From: Bathymodiolus brooksi
Taxonomy: Eukaryota > Mollusca > Bivalvia > Mytilida > Modiolidae
Assembly: GCA_963680875.1 (NCBI GenBank)
Contig: OY804590.1
Location: forward strand, 19,530,640-19,594,639
DNA: 64,000 nucleotides
Direction: 5' to 3'
The first letter of the stretch is position 1. Each line of letters begins with the position of its first letter. Shown here piece by piece: positions 1 to 11,832 of the stretch. The notes under the pieces are model-generated. The model did no database searches. It worked only from the letters and a program-made list of their open reading frames with translations, and had not been told where the DNA came from. Made by a program: the position numbers and the translations under genes.

Positions 1-972
1 AAAGGGCTAATTAGAAGCCGTAACTCGAAGAAGGAGAGACAACACAATGGCCACAAGATACCAAAGGGGTAATTAGAAGCCGTAACTCGAAGAGGGAGAG
101 ACAACACAATGGCCACAAGATACCAAAGGGGTAATTAGAAGCCGCCACTCGAAGAAGAAGAGACAACACAATGGCCACAAGATACCAAAGGGCTAATTAG
201 AAGCCGTCACTCGAAGAAGAAGAGACAACACAATGGCCACAAGATACCAAAGGGCTAATTAGAAGCCGTAACTCGAAGAAGGAGAGACAACACAATGGCC
301 ACAAGATACCAAAGGGGTAATTAGAAGCCGTAACTCGAAGAGGGAGAGACAACACAATGGCCACAAGATACCAAAGGGGTAATTAGAAGCCGCCACTCGC
401 AGAAGAAGAGACAACACAATGGCCACAAGATACCAAAGGGCTAATTAGAAGCCGTCACTCGAAGAAGAAGAGACAACACAATGGCCACAAGATACCAAAG
501 GGCTAATTAGAAGCCGTAACTCGAAGAAGGAGAGACAACACAATGGCCACAAGATACCAAAGGGGTAATTAGAAGCCGTAACTCGAAGAGGGAGAGACAA
601 CACAATGGCCACAAGATACCAAAGGGGTAATTAGAAGCCGCCACTCGAAGAAGAAGAGACAACACAATGGCCACAAGATACCAAAGGGCTAATTAGAAGC
701 CGTCACTCGAAGAAGAAGAGACAACACAATGGCCACAAGATACCAAAGGGCTAATTAGAAGCCGTAACTCGAAGAAGGAGAGACAACACAATGGCCACAA
801 GATACCAAAGGGGTAATTAGAAGCCGTAACTCGAAGAGGGAGAGACAACACAATGGCCACAAGATACCAAAGGGGTAATTAGAAGCCGTAACTCGAAGAA
901 GGAGAGACAACACAATGGCCACAAGATACCAAAGGAGTAATTAGAAGCCGTAACTCGAAGAAGGAGAGACAA
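1..972 (-). repeat. 62-bp tandem array within a family A element
   Basis: Fifteen full units and a partial one, each 62 bp, start at 1, 63, 125 and so on to 931. Each unit is the reverse complement of the distal core of family A (the 'ggccattgtgttgtct' to 'cccctttggtatctt' part). Four unit variants differ at 'gggcta/ggggta', at 'gtaact/gccact/gtcact' and in the purine stretch. They recur in fixed order, giving a 248-bp higher-order repeat for the first 14 units. The last two units break the order and carry more changes. Confidence 0.95.
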
Positions 973-1118
973 TGCAACTGCCAAAAGCAAAAAAGACAAA
1001 ATAACAAGCAATTATCTACAAAACATTACAGAAAAAAAATAAAGATCGCGCAACACGAACCCTACTTAGAACTGGAGATGAACTCAGGTGCTCCAGAAGG
1101 GTAAGCAATTCCTACTCC
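973..1118 (-). repeat. Family A dispersed repeat, proximal part
   Basis: Continues the element whose core is amplified to the left. Read on the minus strand it runs from a 'gcttacccttctggagcacc' start through a 'gggttcgtgttgcg' motif to the array. It matches the intact copies at 4.65, 12.2, 53.8 and 61.7 kb. Confidence 0.8.
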
Positions 1119-1119
1119 A

Positions 1120-2074
1120 TGTGTATCACCCGTTGTGTTACTCCTGTTACAGACCCAGTGATAACCCATGAATGTGGAAATAATCGGATTATGATAATGC
1201 CAAACGGAACATATCAGTGGTCATTTGTGACACAGATATTCCGTAATACTACATCATGCATGACTGTCCTTTGTATATGTGTAGACATAATGTTTCTAAA
1301 TTAATTATGAACGTTATGACAACAAAACATCCTCAAAAATGCCTGTCGTTCACAGATCATGCAGGTAAATCATCCGAAAAATGCATTATCTAACGAAGGA
1401 TAATGATATTTAAATATTTAAAATATTTGCATAATTACGATTGTAAAATAGTTATTTGACTTAAATTTGTTGCTGTTGTTAAATATTTTGACTTCAAATA
1501 TTTTACGGTTATTTAATATTTATTTGAGCTTAAAAGGTTTTGACGATGAATATCAAATGACAAAAGGCACGCATTATTTTTAGATATGTCAAGTGTTTCT
1601 CAGCGAGACGACCACATTTCAGTCAATTAAACATAATTTGCACTATTATATTCGCCTTCATATATTGCCAGTAATAAAGAAATTCAAAAACAAGGAAGTT
1701 TACACAAGCAGTTTCGATATTTTATTTTAGCGAAACGAATGTGGAAAAAAGACTGATGACTGTTGTACAATGTTTTATGATCGGTTTAATAACGAATTAT
1801 TAAAGATGGTGGATATCGCGTGACTTTTGAATCGTGAACGATCTATAGTTTGTTGACATTTGTCCGATCCAAACAAGCTCCGTTGATCTTTCTTTCAATG
1901 ACACTTAACGAACTATTGTGACTTTTAAATGTTTGATAACATTTGACTTATTTCACTAAAAGTTCCATTAACCTTTAAAGAACTGTAGATTACTTTGACT
2001 TTTCACAGTTTGATGACGTTTGATGGATCTCACACATATGTATCGTTGACCTTCTCAAGGACGGTAGAAGACGT
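1120..2074. other. AT-rich stretch without recognisable feature
   Basis: No long open frame, tandem repeat or match to the repeat families defined in this window. Short open frames here have no recognisable protein motif. Confidence 0.6.
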
Positions 2075-2200
2075 TTGGCGATACCAAAGGGAGGATAACC
2101 AGAACTCATCAATGGAAGAAAATGACAGCCACACAATCCCACCACTACCAGAGGTGAATTCAGATTCTCTGGAAAGGTAAGCAGTTCCTTCCCCAATTTT
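2075..2200 (-). repeat. Diverged family A fragment
   Basis: Contains 'gataccaaaggg', then 'cacacaatccc', and ends with 'aaggtaagcagttcc', which are the family A landmarks in reverse order. Heavily mutated, with small indels. Confidence 0.65.
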
Positions 2201-2915
2201 GACACCTGTCGATGTACTGTTAAACGACATTTAAAATCATATGATATTGTGTTAAACAATAGTGTACATAAGTAAATACAAATACACAAAAACATGTAAA
2301 ATAAAGATAGCACGAACTCATTACAAGATAAATCGGGTAAAGATCAACCTAGGTTAACCTCACATCATGTTATTCAAACTCTTCTTAACCTCACACCATA
2401 TTGTTACAAGGCTTAACGTGTTAATCACGCCTTCAACTGCATGTCTTTATTGACAAATATTAAATAAATAAAAAAGAAGACATGTAACATTATATAGATA
2501 TCGATTTGTAGCTGAAATTACTTTGAAACCTTTTTAGTTAATACCAGGATTTAAATCTGTAATTGAATTGAATTGTTCAATAATATAATACCAAATACGA
2601 TACTGATAGCAATGACAATGTTGACAGCAGGTTATACAAATATGCTGTGCATATAAAAAATTTGATCTATATCTAAAACCATCTTTCTTGTATCTACACA
2701 AGAGATAAGCTAAGCAAAAACACCATTGGTGTATTACATTGAGCTCCAATTTGAGACCTATACAATACAGATATGTAGTATTATTACTATTGTAATTTAC
2801 AGTTTATCAATAATGTAATAAAATGAAGACAAATAAAATGTCACGCTGTGGGAACAATTCTACAATCAAATATCAAAACCGTAGAAAGAGGCTAAATTAA
2901 TACCCCTAGCACACA
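2201..2915. other. AT-rich stretch without recognisable feature
   Basis: No gene, RNA or repeat that I can support. Confidence 0.55.
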
Positions 2916-2924
2916 AATATAAAT

Positions 2925-3090
2925 GCGTCGTGCACACTAAATTTGATATCTACGTTTATATATGACCGCTCACTTTCCTGGCTTGGTCAGACACTTCAAT
3001 CAAACCTGGCGGAGTTGAACTAGTTTTATAGTCCCAACTTACTAAAGACTACGGTTCTCCTCCCTCGGGCATAACTAACCTGTATCGATT
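2925..3090. repeat. Mosaic of family C and family B fragments
   Basis: Positions 2925-2957 match the part of family C just downstream of the hammerhead-like core ('gcgtcgtgcacactaaat', then 'gatatctacg'). Positions 2962-3022 are family B in reverse ('cactttcctggcttggtc', then 'ggcggagtt'). From about 3054 a short piece resembles the 'ggttctcctccctc' part of family C. This looks like nested or rearranged insertions. Confidence 0.6.
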
Positions 3091-3379
3091 ATTGTCTTAG
3101 TTAGGCATTAAGTTCCTTGCTTTTCATTGTAGATATGGTAGAATTGCTACCAAACCACATATTTCTAGTAGCAAAGCTGACGTCCTTATATCGATAGTGG
3201 TGCGGTCGCCATTATGACTTTCGTGACTTTCACGGAAGATCTGTGTCACAGATGGCCAAGAGTATATTTCTTTGTCGTAATCACAATCCCGTCCTTCGTT
3301 CCATGTTCATGATGTATCACCGAATGTGACTTGACATCGGATTTTTAATATGATTAAAACGCATGGTGCAATTATTGGA

Positions 3380-3555
3380 GCAGGAACTGCTGGCCTCTTA
3401 CGAAGCCCGTTAGTTTATCACTGGTTTTTAGTGGAATTCCTGTTGTTCAAACTTTGATTTTCTTAGCAGTATTTTTCTTTTAGCCGTTTATCTTATTGTC
3501 ACATTATTGACGTTCCTTCGATTTATTGCTTCCGATAACCTCTTTTGGTAACGTC
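3380..3555 (+). repeat. Diverged family A copy
   Basis: Begins 'gcaggaactgctggcctctt', then 'ggtttttagtgg', 'ccttcgattta' and 'cctcttttggtaacgtc', in family A order but with many substitutions. Confidence 0.6.
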
Positions 3556-3581
3556 ACACGTTTTGTTATATAAAATAGTGA

Positions 3582-3940
3582 GTGAGTGAATGTTGTTTAA
3601 CGCCAACTCACGATTTTCTTAACTATATCATGGAGAGAACAAGATAATTTTCAACTAAATGATGATGAAGTCCGCTTTGTACTAGATCAACACACTTAGT
3701 TGGAATTTATAGTTATAAATCACTGAAACAACAGTCCACGGAGAGACATGTCGCCCCACTCGGAAGCATTATCCTGATTTAGAGTCAATCAATCTGTCCT
3801 CTTACTCCTAAATACTGCGTGCTTAGCAGAGAACAACAATTACCAATTTTATAGTCTTCGTTAAGACCCGATCGGGGCTCGAACAAACGATCTACTGTAC
3901 TCGATGCGATCACGCTAACCATTACACTACCGATTCGGTT
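3582..3940 (-). mobile_element. tRNA-derived SINE (family S)
   Basis: On the minus strand the head has an RNA polymerase III A-box-like sequence ('tagtgtaatggttagcg', about 3931-3913) and a B-box-like sequence ('gttcgagccc', about 3886-3874), as in Asp/Glu-type tRNAs. The body includes 'aaatcaggataatgcttcc'. The tail has 'gttggcgttaaacaacattc' followed by a short 'cactcact' run. Related copies lie at 14.64, 37.8, 40.9, 44.0 and 59.5 kb. It makes no protein and would depend on a LINE for mobility. Confidence 0.75.
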
Positions 3941-4080
3941 TTAAATAAAAGATGATTATCCACCTTTGGAATACAATTTCTACCCATTTATTAGGTAATA
4001 AATGTCACACCTCACGGACAATTATGTAATGTATCGAACTGTCATAACATAACAGGTGATTAAAAGGTAAGAAAAGTAGG

Positions 4081-4130
4081 AGCAGTTTGAAGAGGTAACC
4101 AGAAGCCGTAATTCGAAAAGGGTGGGTGAT
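4081..4130 (-). repeat. Family A core fragment
   Basis: A short piece with 'gaggtaaccagaagccgtaa', the reverse complement of the family A distal core. Confidence 0.6.
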
Positions 4131-4369
4131 TCTCATTTAATTCCAACATTCGCCCATCGGAACGCTATTCTTTTACATTCGTGATTTATGAATATAGCTG
4201 ATTTACTGCTTTATTTATAATGTTGAAGATTATAGCGCTCTTAATATTAACGCTGATCACCCGGTAATATGTAAGCGTGGGTATTTTACTCTTATATGAA
4301 AAACACTTGCATGCCTCCATCATTTCCTTAAGACGGGAGGTTTGGTCCAATCAAATTAATTTAACCCCG

Positions 4370-4512
4370 CCATCTGTATTTGAAGTGCCTGTAACAAACC
4401 ATGAAAGCGAGCGGTATTTGTGTGTTACTGGTGTCGATTTTTCCTCTTTCTACAACTTATTGGATTTTGGAATTGTTCCCAGTGTGGTATTGTTTTGCTT
4501 TTTATGCAAATA
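4370..4512 (+). repeat. Family B dispersed repeat
   Basis: Contains 'cgccatctgtatttgaagtg', then 'aagcgagcggtatttgtgt', 'gatttttcctctttctac' and 'ggattttggaattgttccc', matching copies at 13.1, 33.8 and 55.5 kb. The 115-codon open frame starting at 4277 runs through this repeat and is not considered a gene. Confidence 0.75.
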
Positions 4513-4644
4513 CCATGACATTTGTGATGTAGGTGGATCATGGTTTATTTATGTTATTTGTATCTATTTACGTATTCCGGTGTCCAACACGATTTCCAAA
4601 TCAGATGAGATTCATGTCGTTTAACAATAACATGATGGGTGTCA

Positions 4645-4845
4645 CATGTAATACAGGAGCTGCTACCCTTCCGGAGCACATACGGTCACCCCCGGTTTCA
4701 GTGGGGTTCAAGTTGCTCTATCATTAGTTTTATGTGTATGTTTTCTAGATCGTTGTTTGTCCTTTCTCTTTTGGCAATTATATTGTCTATCCTTCCTCGA
4801 ATTACTGTTTGTAATTACCCCTTTGGTATCTTTAAACGCTTATTG
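4645..4845 (+). repeat. Family A dispersed repeat, nearly full length
   Basis: Shows all landmarks in order: 'acccttccggagcac', 'agtggggttcaagttgctc', 'ctagatcgttgtttgtcc' and 'acccctttggtatctt'. One of the best-preserved copies. Confidence 0.85.
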
Positions 4846-5017
4846 TGTAACAGACAGAGATACCTGCTCCTTTTTGTGTAATAATGCATGCTCTTTGATA
4901 TCAATAAATTACTCATGTGTTGCAATCCTGACAATCAATGTGTTTCTGAGCTTTTAGTATTTGTCATTTAACATAATATGATAAGCAAAATAATTCTTGT
5001 TCCCAAACATTTTCAGC

Positions 5018-5162
5018 GTCGTGCACACTAAATGTTATATCTACGGTTTGTATTAAATCATTTGGCTTTGAAATCTTACGATTTTGAGTGTACCTGATGA
5101 AAGTTATTACAGAAACGTATTGTACACACTAAATTAGATATATACGTTTTATTAAATTATTT
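5018..5162 (+). repeat. Family C, short internally deleted unit
   Basis: Two equivalent points ('gtgcacact' at 5021 and 'gtacacact' at 5122) are 101 bp apart, so this is a unit lacking about 220 bp of the usual 314-340 bp. It keeps CTGATGA at 5094-5100 followed by GAAAC. The predicted stem I arms are 'gtgtac' before the core and 'gtacac' after it, a perfect six-base pairing. Stem II pairing is poor and the expected GTC is ATT. It leads directly into the 48-bp array. Confidence 0.65.
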
Positions 5163-5945
5163 GGCTTTCCAATCTTACGATTTTGAGCGTACCTGATGAA
5201 GGTTATTCCAATCTTACGATTTTGAGCCTACCTGATGAAGGTTATTCCAATCTTACGATTTTGAGCCTACCTGATGAAGGTTATTCCAGGCTTTCCAATC
5301 TTACGATTTTGAGCCTACCTGATGAAGGTTATTCCAGGCTTTCCAATCTTACGATTTTGAGCCTACCTGATGAAGGTTATTCCAGGCTTTCCAATCTTAC
5401 GATTTTGAGCCTACCTGATGAAGGTTATTCCAGGCTTTCCAATCTTACGATTTTGAGCCTACCTGATGAAGGTTATTCCAGGCTTTCCAATCTTACGATT
5501 TTGAGCGTACCGGATGAAGGTTATTCCAGGCTTTCCAATCTTACGATTTTGAGCGTACCTGATGAAGGTTATTCCAGGCTTTCCAATCTTACGATTTTGA
5601 GCGTACCTGATGATGGTTATTCCAGGCTTTCCAATCTTACGATTTTGAGCGTACCTGATGAAGGTTATTCCAGGCTTTCCAATCTTACGATTTTGAGCGT
5701 ACCTGATGAAGGTTATTCCAATCTTTCTAATTTGAGCGTACCTGATGAAGGTTATTCCAGGTTTTCCAATCTTTCTATTTTGAGCGTTCCTGATGAAGGT
5801 TATTCCAGGCTTTCCAATCTTTCTATTTTGAGCGTTCCTGATGAAGGTTATTCCAGGCTTTCCAATCTTTCTATTTTGAGCGTACCTGATGAAGGTTATT
5901 CCAGGCTTTCCAATCTTTCTATTTTGAGCGTACCTGATGAAGGTT
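5163..5945 (+). repeat. 48-bp tandem array derived from family C
   Basis: About 17 units of 48 bp, with a few of 39 bp, each carrying 'cctgatgaaggttattcc'. The first units and one near 5703 are the short 39-bp form. Later units change 'gagccta' to 'gagcgta' and 'cttacgatt' to 'ctttctatt', giving a polarity of variants along the array. Unit lengths are multiples of three and lack stops, so a 264-codon frame is open on the plus strand and a 179-codon frame on the minus strand; neither looks like a real gene. Only the last unit (5934) is followed by GAAAC. Confidence 0.93.
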
Positions 5946-7130
5946 ATTACAGAAACGCATCGTGCACACAACATTAGATATCTACATTTTTTTCTCATAA
6001 AATAAATAATAATATATATATTATCTTGTTATATTGAAGTCAGTGTTATTTGTTATGATATTGTTGACTTTTCTGATATGCGTTGTCGATTCAGTTAATC
6101 AGTGTATTTAATCATCAAGAAAAGCTATCCATGAAAGCGAGGCGATAGTCTCATAAATTAATGGAAGATCCACCCATAAGTTTCAACATACCAGTTTGTC
6201 TATTGAGCTGAAACGTCTTTACTTAAGTTATTGACAGAAACCAACAGAGATCTGCTAACACTAGCTAACATTACCTGCCGTGCTTAGTTAAGAGTCAGAA
6301 GGTTTCTTGACTGTCGCTAAGGTAAGAACATTTAATTATTCCCAGAAACTTGTTCATAATTATTAATTAAATGTGTAAAGGTTTGTTTTCTTAAAATAAA
6401 TAATTATTGTATTTTTGTAAATGTTAAAAATAATTGTCGTTGATTATACAAAAATACCACACTTTATTAGATATTGTATATAACACAGCGTTGAATCAGT
6501 TTGTTGGGTGTTTGTTTTTAAATAATTTGTATATAATGCAGAAACCCGAAGTAAAAGTATATAAACAAATTAAAATATAATATTATTGATATAACCAAAA
6601 AATTACTTATTGCATGATTAAATGAACTTTTTTTAATAGCTTAATGCTACAATTATGTTTTAAATGTCAAAATAATGTTGTTTTAAATTACATTGATCAC
6701 GATGACAACCATAATAAGTTTTTCGTTTTCTTTTAAAAATCCCTTTAATCTCAGTGATGAATGGCAGATTAATAAAAACAATATAGATAACAAATTCTTT
6801 ATATTACCGTGACAACCACAGCAAAATGGAATTAACGGAAGTAATAATTGGTATTAAATCATATATTTAAATTAAGCGCGGCAAATTCCTTTGATATTTC
6901 GTTCTTATTCCTTAGCTAATAACACAGGGTAATTAAGACCAGGCCATGATCCAAGATTGACCGTCATGGCTGTGAGTTATAATGTCACATTCCACATTAG
7001 ACATCGATTGATCATATTATAATAAGTAATAAACGTGTAAAACCATACGCAGATATTTATAGTATTATCAATTTCAGCAATGTGGAATTACAATTCAATT
7101 GGTACATACATGTTTCTGTTAGTAAGAAAT
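5946..7130. other. Family C tail, then AT-rich stretch
   Basis: A family C tail ('gcacacaacattagatatct') ends near 5985. The rest to the 77-bp array is AT-rich with no gene or repeat I can support. Confidence 0.55.
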
Positions 7131-9600
7131 GATGTTGATGTAGATGAACATGAGAGACTATCCCAACATTTTTACAATGGGCCCAAATTAAAGTAAAGGA
7201 AAGAAAGGATATGGATGTAAATGAACATGATAGACTATCCCAACATATTTACAATAGGCCCAAATTAAAGTAAAGGAAAGAAAGGATATGGATGTAAATG
7301 AACATGATAGACTATTCCAACATTTTTACAATAGACCAAATTAAAGTAAAGGAAAGAAAGGATATGGATGTAAATGAACATGATAGACTATCCCAACATT
7401 TTTACAATAGGTCCAAATTAAAGTAAAGGAAAGAAAGGATATGGATGTAAATGAACATGATAGACTATCCCAACATTTTTACAATAGACCCAAATTAAAG
7501 TAAAGGAAAGAAAGGATATGGATGTAAATGAACATGATAGACTATCCCAACATTTTTACAATAGGCCCAAATTAAAGTAAAGGAAAGAAAGTATATGGAT
7601 GTAAATGAACATGATAGACTATCCCAAGATTTTTACAATAGACACAAATTAAAGTAAAGGAACGAAAGAATATGGATGTAAATAAGGGTAATAACAAAAT
7701 TACCGAACTCCGAACAATCTTACAAAGGGAAAGTCAAAACTCATAATTATATAAACAGACAAAATCAGTCAACAACCGGAAAACTGTGAAAACCGTAATG
7801 ACCCTGACTTGGTACAGGCATTTCTAAAGAAATGGTGGGTTGAATCAGATTTTAAGGCGCCAAACCTCCCGCTCCCAACATTTTTACAATAGACACAAAT
7901 TAAAGTAAAGGAAAGAAAGGATATGGATGTAAATGAACATGAGAGACTATCCCAAGATTTTTACAATAGACCAAAATTAAAGTAAAGGAACGAAAGAATA
8001 TGGATGTAAATGAACTTGATAGACTATCCCAACATTTTTACAATAGGTCCAAATTAAAGTAAAGGAAAGAAAGGATATGGATGTAAATGAACATGATAGA
8101 CTATCCCAACATGTTTACAATAGACCAAATTAAAGTAAAGGAACGAAAGGATATGGATGTAAATGAACATGATAGACTATCCCAACATTTTTACAATAGA
8201 CCAAAATTAAAGTAAAGGAACGAAAGAATATGGATGTAAATGAACATGATAGACTATCCCAACATTTTTACAATAGGCCCAAATTAAAGTAAAGGAAAGA
8301 AAGGATATGGATGTAAATGAACATGATAGACTATCCCAACATGTTTACAATAGACCAAATTAAAGTAAAGGAAAGAAAGGATATGGATGTAAATGAACAT
8401 GATAGACTATCCCAACATTTTTACAATAGGCCCAAATTAAAGTAAAGGAAAGAAAGGATATGGATGTAAATGAACATGATAGACTATCCCAACATGTTTA
8501 CAATAGGCCCAAATTAAAGTAAAGGAACGAAAGAATATGGATGTAAATGAACATGATAGACTAACCCAACATGTTTACAATAGACACAAATTAAAGTAAA
8601 GGAAAGAAAGGATATGGATGTAAATGAACATGATAGACTATCCCAACATGTTTACAATAGGCCCAAATTAAAGTAAAGGAAAGAAAGGATATGGATGTAA
8701 ATGAACATGATAGACTATCCCAACATTTTTACAATAGGCCCAAATTAAAGTAAAGGAAAGAAAGGATATGGATGTAAATCAACATGATAGACTATCCCAA
8801 CATGTTTACAATAGGCCCAAATTAAAGTAAAGGAACGAAAGAATATGGATGTAAATGAACATGATAGACTATCCCAACATGCTTACAATAGACACAAATT
8901 AAAGTAAAGGAAAGAAAGGATATGGATGTAAATGAACATGATAGACTATCCCAACATTTTTACAAAAGGCCCAAATTAAAGTAAAGGAAAGAAAGGATAT
9001 GGATGTAAATGAACATGATAGACTATCCCAACATTTTTACAATAGGTCCAAATTAAAGTAAAGGAAAGAAAGGATATGGATGTAAATGAACATGATAGAC
9101 TATCCCAACATTTTTACAATAGACCAAAATTAAAGTAAAGGAATGAAAGAATATGGATGTAAATGAACATGATAGACTATCCCAACATTTTTACAATAGG
9201 CCCAAATTAAAGTAAAGGAAAGAAAAGATATGGATGTAAATGAACATGATAGACTATCCCAACATTTTTACAATAGACCCAAATTAAAGTAAAGGAAAGA
9301 AAGAATATGGATGTAAATGAACATGATAGACTATCCCAACATTTTTACAATAGGCCCAAATTAAAGTAAAGGAAAGAAAGAATATGGATATAAATGAACA
9401 TGATAGACTATCCCAACATTTTTACAATAGACCAAAATTAAAGTAAAGGAACGAAAGAATATGGATGTAAATGAACATGATAGACTATCCCAACATTTTT
9501 ACAATAGACCCAAATTAAAGTAAAGGAACGAAAGAATATGGATGTAAATGAACATGAGAGACTATCCCAGTATTACACTAGACACAAATTAAGAAAAAGA
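7131..9600 (+). repeat. 77-bp tandem array
   Basis: About 30 units of 76-77 bp. Each contains 'gatatggatgtaaatgaaca', 'gactatcccaacat' and 'ttaaagtaaaggaa'. Variation is concentrated at 'tttttacaat/tgtttacaat' and at 'ggccc/gacc/gaccc/ggtcc'. The array is split by a family P element at 7684-7874. The last copy decays from 9560 onward. Confidence 0.95.
7684..7874 (-). mobile_element. Family P element inserted in the 77-bp array
   Basis: About 190 bp, almost identical to the copy at 31952-32137 in the opposite orientation apart from a 10-bp extra segment and a few substitutions. Landmarks on the minus strand are 'gagcgggaggtttggcgc', 'gcctgtaccaagtcagg' and 'gttcggagttcggtaatttt'. The array units on each side are not continuous: about 17 bp of the unit is missing at the insertion. 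No terminal repeat or target duplication is clear. Confidence 0.8.
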
Positions 9601-11690
9601 AACAGCTTGTTGTAAGAAAGGATATGGGTGAAAATGAGACTATCAAACTTAAACTTAATTAGAAATTAAAGTAAAGGAACAGCACTTTTATTGCTTTTCT
9701 ACATTTCAGTCACAGTAGGGTCTTCAACGATGAGAATTACGGATACCCTAACATGAGTGTGAATCAAGCCCTTGCCTGCAGTTGAGCAGTAGTATTTACT
9801 TCCGCCGATACACACTACATCCGGGCATCTTTATCTTTCTAGCTGTTTAAGGAAACTGATTACTACCATTCAATCTCTATATGAAATAATATTCTTTCGT
9901 ATTCGATTTCGATATTAGAAATATATCTAATTATATCAACAATTGATAGATATCTATGAGGGGAAAATAGATACAAACCGCGAAATCCTTTCATAGAATT
10001 TCCTGGTATTTTCGTCAACAGTGAACTAAGATTTAAATAAATAGCTTTTCCATATCAAGCGCTACATTACCGTACAGTACGAGTGATTAAATTGCTATGT
10101 CATTTTAAAACGTCCTATATTTAACATTGTGCAGGTTGTTGTACCATTAAAACTCTAGTTATATAATAAAATTATTGCTTACGCTTAAATAATACATTTT
10201 CTCTGCTTTGAAGGGTGAAACAATTGTCTTAAAATTTATATCTTTTAAAATAACTTTGAAAAATTAATGACACCCATCTATAATTGCAGAAAGAAATTTA
10301 TTGATAGCAATCTATGTTTGTATTTTATTTTTATCTAACTTTTCACGCTTTAATATTTTGTATTTCACGTACATATCTATAAGAATATGAAGAACTATTA
10401 TTTTAACTGCAAGAAACCTAACTGAAATATTGTTGAAAGTGGCATTAAACACCATATCGCTAGCTCGTAGCAAATAAGTAGTGTTTTAACTACGGATATA
10501 CACATGAGGAGAACAATTTATAAACAGTATAGCTTGTAGGTAAACTATTAGAGGTCGTACTACACACGATTTTATCCTAAAGGAAAAAAGGATATATGTA
10601 TATTTGAAAAGGTTGGAAAATGTAGCCTTACAACGGGTCGAACGGGATCACAACGACCCCTTATAATAAGATATTGCTTATATTGAACTGTAGCATATTG
10701 TCTTTTATCCTGCACTATTTGAGAAGTCAAATTGCATTAACTGGATAGTTTTTATTCTATACTGTTACTGACCGACAAAGCTTTTCTGGTACCCCTGTTG
10801 CATGTTGCTGTTGAACCTAGTGGTAAAACCAATGTACTACCTATTGAAAGAAAATATTAAAAGGGACAATTAAAGTTTATTATTTCATCCAAAATATTAA
10901 CGTCGATGGATTAATAAGAGTATTCTGCAGGATAAACACAATATCAATACAGTGTCTTACAATATAAAGTTTATGCGTATTCAGTGCAAACATGGAGAAA
11001 GACTCTGATAACTTCGCTTTTATTCAAATTGTTGAGCTGCTTACACATACACTTTATATTTTAAGACACGGCACTAATATTGTCTATTTCCGTGCAAAGA
11101 ACGTCACAAACTGTCGTATTTCTATGTCACGAAGTTCTGTCGATGGAAGTACAATGGTGAAATAGCATATACATGTACTTGAATTGAAGATAACAAGGAT
11201 ATATGATATACAAATTTGTCGTGGACATCATTTCTTACGTGCCTGAGAAACAAACAGACACGTAAGGAATGTTTCACCGGGTTGTTTTCATTTGTACAAA
11301 ATAAATTTGATAAAATCAGTTTAACACATTGGCGAAAATATTAATATAGATATAATATTATCTGCATTGGCTTACAGAAACAGTGACAAATGCCTTTACA
11401 TGATGCGATTTACAGTAAAAACCATAAACTTGCAATAACAATTATAGATGACGTCATGATGTACGTTGCATGGTGACGTCACACTGGTATTTACATACAG
11501 TATTTAACCTACATCTCCTCTTTAGATAGTCGACAAATATGTTAGTTCAATGATATGTTACTCTTCACGTGCCAATTGACAGATAATGTTAATGAAGTTA
11601 GTACGAAAACTGATTTTGATTGCAAGTGCAAGCTTGTTTTATGGGGTCCTTGATGCTCATATTTTAGTTTTCTGAATTGTGTTGTTGTGT
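9601..11690. other. AT-rich stretch without gene
   Basis: No coding region or repeat copy recognised over about 2 kb. The only standing-out motif is a pair of TGACGTCA palindromes at 11449 and 11474. Confidence 0.55.
11449..11481. promoter_or_regulatory. Two CRE-like TGACGTCA palindromes
   Basis: Perfect eight-base TGACGTCA sites at 11449-11456 and 11474-11481, 25 bp apart. This is the consensus bound by CREB/ATF bZIP factors in animals. There is no adjacent gene to regulate, so function is uncertain. Confidence 0.25.
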
Positions 11691-11832
11691 GGTTTTTGCT
11701 TGGGGTTTTTTATTTGGGGGGGGGGGGGGTGTCTTTGTTCTGTGCCGCGCGCCCAATGTTGAATGTACCACTGGATTGTTCATTCACGATTGTCCCTTCA
11801 GTTCTCTAACGTGTGGATACAAAAAAAAAACA
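11680..11832 (+). repeat. Diverged family E copy with poly-G run
   Basis: Contains 'tgtgttgttgtgtggttttt', a run of about 14 G near 11716, then 'cgcccaatgttgaatg' and 'gattgtcccttcagttctct', in family E order. Confidence 0.55.

Noticed and set aside
3865..3940. Functional tRNA gene on the minus strand
   Set aside because: A- and B-box-like motifs are present, but no credible cloverleaf forms and the sequence continues into a repeated SINE body.
4277..4881. Overlapping open frames of 115, 64, 80 and 66 codons
   Set aside because: They coincide with family B and family A repeats, which occur many times in the window with stops and indels.
5183..5977. 264-codon open frame with a repeated PDEGYS motif
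   Set aside because: Produced by a 48-bp tandem array with no stops in the register. The opposite strand is open too, and there is no gene context.
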